Positions 4,975 through 9,571 of a stretch of DNA of 9,571 nt are shown in pieces. Source of the stretch: CAYGWP01 sp964353455 (GTDB lineage Bacteria; Planctomycetota; Phycisphaerae; FEN-1346). Under the pieces are notes generated by a model. That model did no database searches, was not told the DNA's origin, and saw nothing but the letters and a program-made list of their open reading frames with translations. The stretch covers positions 1 through 9,571 of the forward strand of contig CAYGWP010000026.1 of assembly GCA_964353455.1 (NCBI GenBank), given 5' to 3'. The first letter of the stretch is position 1. Each line of letters opens with the position of its first letter. A program made the position numbers and the translations under genes.

Positions 4975-7900
4975 GTGACACACGATCATATCTTCGCATC
5001 TGCCTGCCTTTACATTCGGCTGGTTGCGTGGAGCGGGCGATTCGTGCCTAGCGCCGGTGGCCTAGCCTGCCTCATCGCGCTTACCGTAGCGCTCCTCTTT
5101 CTTGCGCCGCCGGCCGCAGGGGCAACCAAGACCTGGGCGGATGGCACGGGCCAATGGAATACCAGCGGCAACTGGTCCCCCAGCGGCCAGCCGCAGGCCG
5201 GCGATGATGTGCTCCTGACGCAGACTGACGCCACCACTCGCACGGTGACTTACTACAACACCACCAATCCTACGGCGGTCCTCAAGTCCCTGAAGATTGA
5301 TGCGACCGGCACCGGTACAATGACACTGAACATGCCCAATAACCACGCGTTGAACGTGACCACCGAGTATGTCGGTTACGATGGCAAGGGCTTTGTAACC
5401 CAGAGTGCCGGCACAGACAATGCCGCAACGCTGTATCTGGGCTACAACGCAGCCGGCAATGGCACCTACACATTGACCGGGGGCACGCTGTCAAGTTCTG
5501 GAAGTCAGTACATAGGCTATGCCGGCAAGGGCACGCTGAGTATTCAGAACGGCGGTCAGGTCTCCGATGCCGCTGGGTATCTTGGGTACGACGTCGGGTC
5601 GAGCGGCACTGCTACGGTGACCGGCACCGGCTCAAAGTGGACCGACAGTGGCTACCTCTACGTCGGCAGGTATGGCAACGGCACGCTGAACATTGAACCG
5701 GGCGGGCAGGTCAGTAACACCACCGCCTACGTCGGCTATTACTCAGGTTCCACCAGCACGGCCACGGTGACGGGGACCGGCTCAACGTGGACCAATACGG
5801 GCAGCCTCTACGTCGGGAGGTCCGGCAGCGGCACACTGACCATTGAAGCGGGCGGGCAGGTCAGCAATACGTCCGGCTCCCTGGGCAGCAGTTCCGGTTC
5901 CACCGGCGCGGCCACGGTGACCGGCACCGGCTCAAAGTGGACCAACAGCGGTCAACTCAGCATCGGCGATTTTGGCAGCGGCACGCTAAGCATCGAAAAG
6001 GGCGGGCAGGTCAGCAGTTATTCCGGCTCCCTCGGCTTCATTTCCACCGGCACGGCTGCCGTGACGGGGACCGGCTCAAAGTGGACCAATACCGGCAGCC
6101 TCTACGTCGGCGGATGGGGCAGCGGCACGCTGACGGTGGCCAACGGCGGAACGGTCTCGACAGTGACATTGCATGCTTCATTGAGTGATCTATTGGGTAA
6201 TGGAACTATCACTGCCCAAGGCGCAGTGCTTGATACCGACCTTGTCTTCGATAGCACACACGGGACCACGCAGACACTTTCCTTCGGAACAGGCGGCAGA
6301 CTGGACCTGACCGTAACTGCATCCGGGGATTTGGGCGCCGGCCACAAGGGAACCGGGACACTGCGAATCGCTGATGGAGTAACGGTTGCATCTACAAGGG
6401 GCTACCTCGGCTATAATCCTGAATCCAGCGGCACGGCAACAGTCACTGGCCCCGGCTCCACCTGGACCAACAGCGGCACCTTCTACGTGGGCAGGTATGG
6501 CAACGCCACGTTTAACATTGAAGCGGGCGGGCAGGTCAGCAATACCGATGGCTATCTGGGCTACTGGGGCACTTCCATCTACACGGCCGCGGTGACCGGC
6601 AGCGGCTCGACATGGACCAATAGCGGCAGCCTCTACGTCAGCTATTCCGGGATGGGCACGCTGACTGTCGCCGATGGCGGACTGGTCACCGCCGGAACAT
6701 TGTATGCCCCACTGAGCGATCTATCGGGCGATGGGACTATTACGGTCACGAAGGGCGCGGTGCTTGACACGGACCTGGTATTCGATGGCACACATGGAGC
6801 TACGCAGGCGCTTTCTTTCGGTACAGGGGGCAAACTGAACTTGACCGTCACTACAACCGGGGATTTGGGCGCCGGCTTCAGAGAATCGGGGACACTGCGA
6901 ATAGCCGAGGGGGTAAAGGTCGCATCTGCAGGGGGCTACCTCGGCTACGATTTCCGTTCCGCCGGCACGGCCACGGTGACCGGCAATGCCTCGGCTTGGA
7001 GCAATAGCGGCTACCTCTATGTCGGCAGATATGGCGACGGCACCCTGAACATTGAAGAGGGTGGGCAGGTCAGCAATACCAAGGGCTACATCGGCTACAA
7101 CTCCGCTTCCACCGGCACGGCCACGGTGACCGGCGACGGCTCAAAGTGGACCAATAGCGGCATCCTCTATGTCGGCGGCGATGGCAGCGGCACGCGCAGC
7201 GGCACGCTGAACATTCTGGCAGGCGGCCAGGTCAGCAGTACTTCGGGCCACGTCGGCATCTATCTCAGCTCTACTGGTACGGCCACGGTCAAGGGGGCCG
7301 GCTCAACCTGGATCAACAGCAGTGAACTCCGCGTCGGCGGCTATGGCAAGGGCACGCTGAACATTGAGTCGGGAGGGCAGGTCAGCAATACATCGGGTTA
7401 TCTTGACGGCGATTACGCTTCCGGCACGGCCACGGTGACCGGCGCTGGCTCGAAGTGGACGAATAGCGGCAGCCTCTCCGTGGGCTACGACAGCAGCGGA
7501 ACGATGAACATTGAGAAGGGCGGGGAGGTCACGAGCACCTCGGGCTACGTCGGCAATCGGTTTGACTCCACCGGTACGGCCACGGTGACTGGCGCAGGCT
7601 CGAAGTGGACCGATAGCGGCGAACTCTATGTGGGTTACAATGGCACCGGCAGGCTGGCGGTGGCCGATGGCGGCAAGGTTGCGGCGAAGAGCGTGTCTGT
7701 GAATAGTAAGTCCGCTGCCAGGTTGCACGTAAGTGGTAGCGATATGCTAGTCCTGGGCAACGACGCAATAGCGGGAAGTATTGCCAATAGCGGCACGGTC
7801 AATTTCTACGCCGATGCGTTCCTGGCGGCGAAGGTCTATACACCGATTTCTGACTGCAAAGGCAGGGCCATGACGTGGTCCGGCACGGGTTCATACAAGG

Positions 7901-8469
7901 CCTATGGCGGCACGTGGGACACTACTGCCAAGACCTTCACCGTGGCGGCGGCAACGGAACTAAAGGCCGGCGACTCGGATACCCTCAGCACCGGCGAACG
8001 TCTGCTCTTTACTGATCCAGGCAGCGGCAAGCGGGTCGGGGCGAGTTTCGGGAGTATCACGGGCAGTCCGAAGTTCTCGGCGGCGATGATGAGCCAGGAC
8101 GAGTTGGATGACCTGACCAAGATGCCGGGGTTTGAGGGCAAGGTGCTTTCCGGCTGGGACTTCGATACGGACTTCGCCGGCGGCGACAACGTGCTGCTGT
8201 CCTTCGAGATCGGCCTTGGTGCGGAGGACGTGGGGGTCTGGCATTACGACGGCGGCGTGTGGAGTCAGTATGCCGCCGACCTCGTCACCTATGATGCCGG
8301 CGGGGTCTTGAGTTTCACGGTGACCAGTTTCAGCGGCTATGCCGTGACCGCGATTCCGGAACCGGCAACGTTTGCGCTGGTGGTGGGCGGTCTTGCGATA
8401 GCCTTGCTCCGCCGGCGACCCCTCACCCTACCCTCTCCCGCCCGCCAATACAACGGGCGGGCAGGCTAA
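4975..8469 (+). CDS. Secreted T5SS/PEP-CTERM-associated repeat protein with PEP-CTERM sorting signal
   Basis: This 1164-aa exported protein has an n-region, a hydrophobic core at about 29-44 and a likely cleavage after A50 (PPAAGA). A passenger-like cap follows (KTWADGTGQWNTSGNW...GDDVLL, 52-80), then beta-repeat sequence from about 130 to 905. Eleven copies of the T5SS/PEP-CTERM repeat (GTATVTGxGSxWTNSGxLYVG...GTLNIExGGQVSN) begin at about residue 211. Two inserts of about 90 residues (LSDLxGxGTIT...LDTDLVFD...GDLGAG) interrupt them. A globular region (about 905-1125) leads to PEP at 1128-1130, a hydrophobic segment and R1146-R1148. PEP-CTERM proteins are processed by an exosortase and sent to the surface or extracellular matrix. 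Repeats of this kind fold as a beta-helix; there is no autotransporter barrel. Sixteen residues after RRR are unusual. The 206 upstream open codons (from 4357) are repeat-derived noise. A GTG at 5044 is an alternative start. Confidence 0.93.
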   Translation: MTHDHIFASACLYIRLVAWSGRFVPSAGGLACLIALTVALLFLAPPAAGATKTWADGTGQWNTSGNWSPSGQPQAGDDVLLTQTDATTRTVTYYNTTNPTAVLKSLKIDATGTGTMTLNMPNNHALNVTTEYVGYDGKGFVTQSAGTDNAATLYLGYNAAGNGTYTLTGGTLSSSGSQYIGYAGKGTLSIQNGGQVSDAAGYLGYDVGSSGTATVTGTGSKWTDSGYLYVGRYGNGTLNIEPGGQVSNTTAYVGYYSGSTSTATVTGTGSTWTNTGSLYVGRSGSGTLTIEAGGQVSNTSGSLGSSSGSTGAATVTGTGSKWTNSGQLSIGDFGSGTLSIEKGGQVSSYSGSLGFISTGTAAVTGTGSKWTNTGSLYVGGWGSGTLTVANGGTVSTVTLHASLSDLLGNGTITAQGAVLDTDLVFDSTHGTTQTLSFGTGGRLDLTVTASGDLGAGHKGTGTLRIADGVTVASTRGYLGYNPESSGTATVTGPGSTWTNSGTFYVGRYGNATFNIEAGGQVSNTDGYLGYWGTSIYTAAVTGSGSTWTNSGSLYVSYSGMGTLTVADGGLVTAGTLYAPLSDLSGDGTITVTKGAVLDTDLVFDGTHGATQALSFGTGGKLNLTVTTTGDLGAGFRESGTLRIAEGVKVASAGGYLGYDFRSAGTATVTGNASAWSNSGYLYVGRYGDGTLNIEEGGQVSNTKGYIGYNSASTGTATVTGDGSKWTNSGILYVGGDGSGTRSGTLNILAGGQVSSTSGHVGIYLSSTGTATVKGAGSTWINSSELRVGGYGKGTLNIESGGQVSNTSGYLDGDYASGTATVTGAGSKWTNSGSLSVGYDSSGTMNIEKGGEVTSTSGYVGNRFDSTGTATVTGAGSKWTDSGELYVGYNGTGRLAVADGGKVAAKSVSVNSKSAARLHVSGSDMLVLGNDAIAGSIANSGTVNFYADAFLAAKVYTPISDCKGRAMTWSGTGSYKAYGGTWDTTAKTFTVAAATELKAGDSDTLSTGERLLFTDPGSGKRVGASFGSITGSPKFSAAMMSQDELDDLTKMPGFEGKVLSGWDFDTDFAGGDNVLLSFEIGLGAEDVGVWHYDGGVWSQYAADLVTYDAGGVLSFTVTSFSGYAVTAIPEPATFALVVGGLAIALLRRRPLTLPSPARQYNGRAG
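5605..7680 (+). repeat. Eleven-copy intragenic repeat array (about 49 codons per unit)
   Basis: Repeat cores (G/S-T-A-x-V-T-G-x-G-S-x-W) begin near 5605, 5755, 5908, 6049, 6430, 6580, 6964, 7114, 7276, 7423 and 7576. Uninterrupted neighbours are about 141-162 bp apart. The larger gaps after copies 4 and 6 hold the two longer inserts. The units are alike at the DNA level too. The 17-base word GGGCAGGTCAGCAATAC is exact at 5854, 6529, 7063 and 7375, so copies are being homogenised or were duplicated recently. Confidence 0.9.
6124..7188 (+). repeat. Tandem duplication of a 177/178-codon block inside the gene
   Basis: Block A (6124-6654, 531 bp) is followed directly by block B (6655-7188, 534 bp). 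Each contains, in the same order, GTLTVAxGG, the long insert with LSDL, GTIT, AVLDTDLVFD, GTGG and GDLGAG, then two ordinary repeats. Block B has one extra codon (VTK against AQ). Both are in frame, so the duplication lengthened the beta-helix without disrupting it. Boundaries are approximate because the repeats themselves blur them. Confidence 0.8.
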
Positions 8470-8478
8470 GGGGAGAGG
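8432..8478. repeat. Palindromic element spanning the end of the repeat-protein gene
   Basis: CCCGCCCG (8437-8444) pairs perfectly with CGGGCGGG (8454-8461) around a 9-base loop. Outside it, CCTCTCCC (8432-8439) has the inverted partner GGGAGAGG (8471-8478). The two stems share three bases, so they compete or stack. The left part, CCCTCACCCTACCCTCTCCC, resembles widespread intergenic repeats whose translation reads LTLPSPA. The stop codon TAA (8467-8469) lies within the element. There is no T-run, so it is not a classical intrinsic terminator in either direction, though it could protect mRNA ends. Confidence 0.65.
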
Positions 8479-8570
8479 CAAACAAGAATAAGGCACGCCA
8501 TTCTTCGCACTTTCAAGAGTGAAGGTGTAGCCCCCGGACTGGTCGATTTGGGGAATGGCCTTGATTGTGT

Positions 8571-8648
8571 GGGTGCCGCGGGTGGTGGCGGCGGCACGGG
8601 CTCTCACGGGAGCACTGCCGCCAGTCCGTCGGGCGGGCCGTGGCACCC
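8571..8648. repeat. 78-bp nested inverted repeat between convergent genes
   Basis: Outer arms GGGTGCCGCGG (8571-8581) and CCGTGGCACCC (8638-8648) pair over 11 bp with one G-U wobble. Inside, TGGCGGC and GCCGCCA form a second stem, and GCTC/GAGC (around 8610-8624) a third. The whole is a strong long hairpin in the gap between the plus-strand repeat-protein gene and the minus-strand glycosidase gene. It looks like a member of the GGTGCCAC...GGCAGTGC class of dispersed planctomycete repeats, from recollection. It may also serve as a bidirectional transcription barrier. Confidence 0.6.
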
Positions 8649-8701
8649 CCAGAATAAAGACTGACGGACTACCAGCGCCAGCCGGACGCCCGCCGGAATC
8701 G

Positions 8702-9571
8702 TCACGGCTGACGGCCCGCGGCGTCCAGACGCCGGTAAACTACCGTTGCAGCACCGGGCCTGGCACGGATCTCGACGCTCAGGCCCTCGTCCATCAGGGC
8801 GCTGCCGGCGACGGCGGCGGTCGTCCCCGTGTCGAGGTCAGTGACTTCATACCGTGCGGCCGGGTCGAGGCCGCCCAGGCGGAAGGTCTTCGCGCCGTCC
8901 TCGCAGGCGGCGCGGCGGAAGGCCTCGACAACGCCGTCGCCAGTGTCCGCCCGGTGGAACTGCCACGCGATCCAGGCCGTCTCGTCGCGGTTGTACGGCG
9001 TCAAGGGGTAGAAGTCGCCGCGGTAGCACGGGACGATCCGCCGCCACTCGGCCGCCAGACGCCGCAGCAGCGCGTAGTCCAGGTCTCCACGCCGCATGTC
9101 GTAGCCCAGGACGATGTTGGCCGCATGCCCGCTGCGGAAGGCGTACGCGTCCACGCGGCCGACGGGGACCGTGTTCGACCCGTAGCAGGGAATCCACTGG
9201 AACAGGCTGTAGTGGAACGCCTGCTTGACGGGCAGGTTCGCGTAGTTGAAGTCCGTGGGGTGCAGCGGGATGGCGCGGCGCAGGGTCTCCAGGTCGTTGC
9301 GGCGCCCGCCGGAGGCGCAACTGTCGATGACCAGATTCGGGTGCCGCTCGCGCAGGGCGTCCCAGTAGGCCAGGTAGCCCTGGACGTGGAGGTTCTCGGT
9401 GATCCCCTGTCGATCCGGCGCGTCGTTTCGCCGCCAGAAGTCCAGGGGGTCCATGTTGAAGTCTTGGCGGTAGAGATCGATGCCCTGCTCTCGGAGGACG
9501 CGATCCACGTGATCCGTGAGCCACTTCCGCGCAGCGGGATCCCCGAGATTGAGCAGGGTGCCCCCCAGGAG
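8702..9571 (-). CDS. GH36-like alpha-galactosidase (partial, N-terminal part missing)
   Basis: The C-terminal 289 residues of a clan GH-D glycosidase are visible; the gene continues beyond the right edge. The open frame runs unbroken to position 9571, so the internal GTG at 9508 is not the start. The fragment begins inside the TIM barrel (GGTLLNLGDPAARKWLTDHV). It has the strand YRQDFNMDPL, with D37 of the fragment as probable nucleophile. SCASGGRRNDLETLRR follows, with D93 as probable acid/base, equivalent to CSGGGGRFD in classic GH36. A C-terminal beta-sandwich (about 220-285, RLGGLDPAARYEVTDLDTG...) closes the protein, as in Glyco_hydro_36C. Full GH36 enzymes are usually about 650-750 aa. 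They cleave terminal alpha-galactosides from oligo- or polysaccharides; alpha-N-acetylgalactosaminidase activity is an alternative. Cellular location cannot be judged without the N-terminus. It is convergent with the repeat-protein gene. Confidence 0.9.
   Translation of the reverse strand, partial: LLGGTLLNLGDPAARKWLTDHVDRVLREQGIDLYRQDFNMDPLDFWRRNDAPDRQGITENLHVQGYLAYWDALRERHPNLVIDSCASGGRRNDLETLRRAIPLHPTDFNYANLPVKQAFHYSLFQWIPCYGSNTVPVGRVDAYAFRSGHAANIVLGYDMRRGDLDYALLRRLAAEWRRIVPCYRGDFYPLTPYNRDETAWIAWQFHRADTGDGVVEAFRRAACEDGAKTFRLGGLDPAARYEVTDLDTGTTAAVAGSALMDEGLSVEIRARPGAATVVYRRLDAAGRQP

Noticed and set aside
8428..8646. Minus-strand frame of 72 codons (THTIKAIPQIDQSGGYTFTLES)
   Set aside because: It coincides with the palindromic elements downstream of both convergent genes and has no ribosome binding site. 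A remnant of a gene cannot be excluded, but dispersed-repeat sequence explains it better.

Overview
The window is high-GC bacterial DNA, most plausibly from a planctomycete (Phycisphaerae-like, often recovered from metagenomes). The best evidence is a secreted protein of the T5SS/PEP-CTERM-associated repeat type ending in a PEP-CTERM sorting signal. The intergenic stretches are also packed with palindromic and dispersed-repeat-like elements of a kind I associate with Planctomycetota. A verrucomicrobial or lentisphaeral origin cannot be excluded; the assignment is inference from gene content, not a phylogenetic result.

Left part, minus strand (1-3992): a compact molybdenum-hydroxylase operon read right to left. 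A good sigma70-type promoter (3964-3992) precedes the [2Fe-2S] electron-transfer subunit (3458-3928). Next come the Tat-exported molybdopterin-binding catalytic subunit (1323-3452), the XdhC/CoxI maturation factor (259-1326) and a MocA-type nucleotidyltransferase that runs off the left edge (1-251). Spacing is 5 bp, a 4-bp ATGA overlap and 7 bp, so the four are almost certainly co-transcribed. No FAD subunit and no cytochrome domain are visible. The enzyme therefore looks like an IorAB-type two-subunit periplasmic dehydrogenase whose substrate and electron acceptor are unknown. XdhC and MocA would supply the sulfurated, cytidylated cofactor.

Middle (3993-4974): about 1 kb without a credible protein gene. 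It holds a 4 x 16-bp tandem array with an inverted partner, a mostly featureless A/T-richer stretch, and a patchwork of dispersed-repeat-like segments and small perfect palindromes (about 4360-4720). It ends with a plus-strand promoter (4771-4799) and a leader of about 170 nt. The leader contains a GC hairpin, a 14-bp terminator-like stem followed by five T, and a ribosome binding site in a hairpin loop.

Right-centre, plus strand (4975-8469): one large secreted repeat protein of 1164 aa. It has a signal peptide, an autotransporter-passenger-like N-terminal cap, eleven recognisable T5SS/PEP-CTERM repeats, an internal tandem duplication of about 177 codons, and a PEP-CTERM tail. Sixteen extra residues after that tail are encoded by an intergenic palindromic repeat.

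Right end (8470-9571): a convergent intergenic region carrying a 78-bp nested inverted repeat, then the 3' part of a minus-strand GH36 alpha-galactosidase-like gene that runs off the right edge. The three gene blocks do not form an obvious single pathway. The items most worth follow-up are the structured leader of the PEP-CTERM gene, the duplications inside that gene, and the minimal exported molybdo-enzyme.
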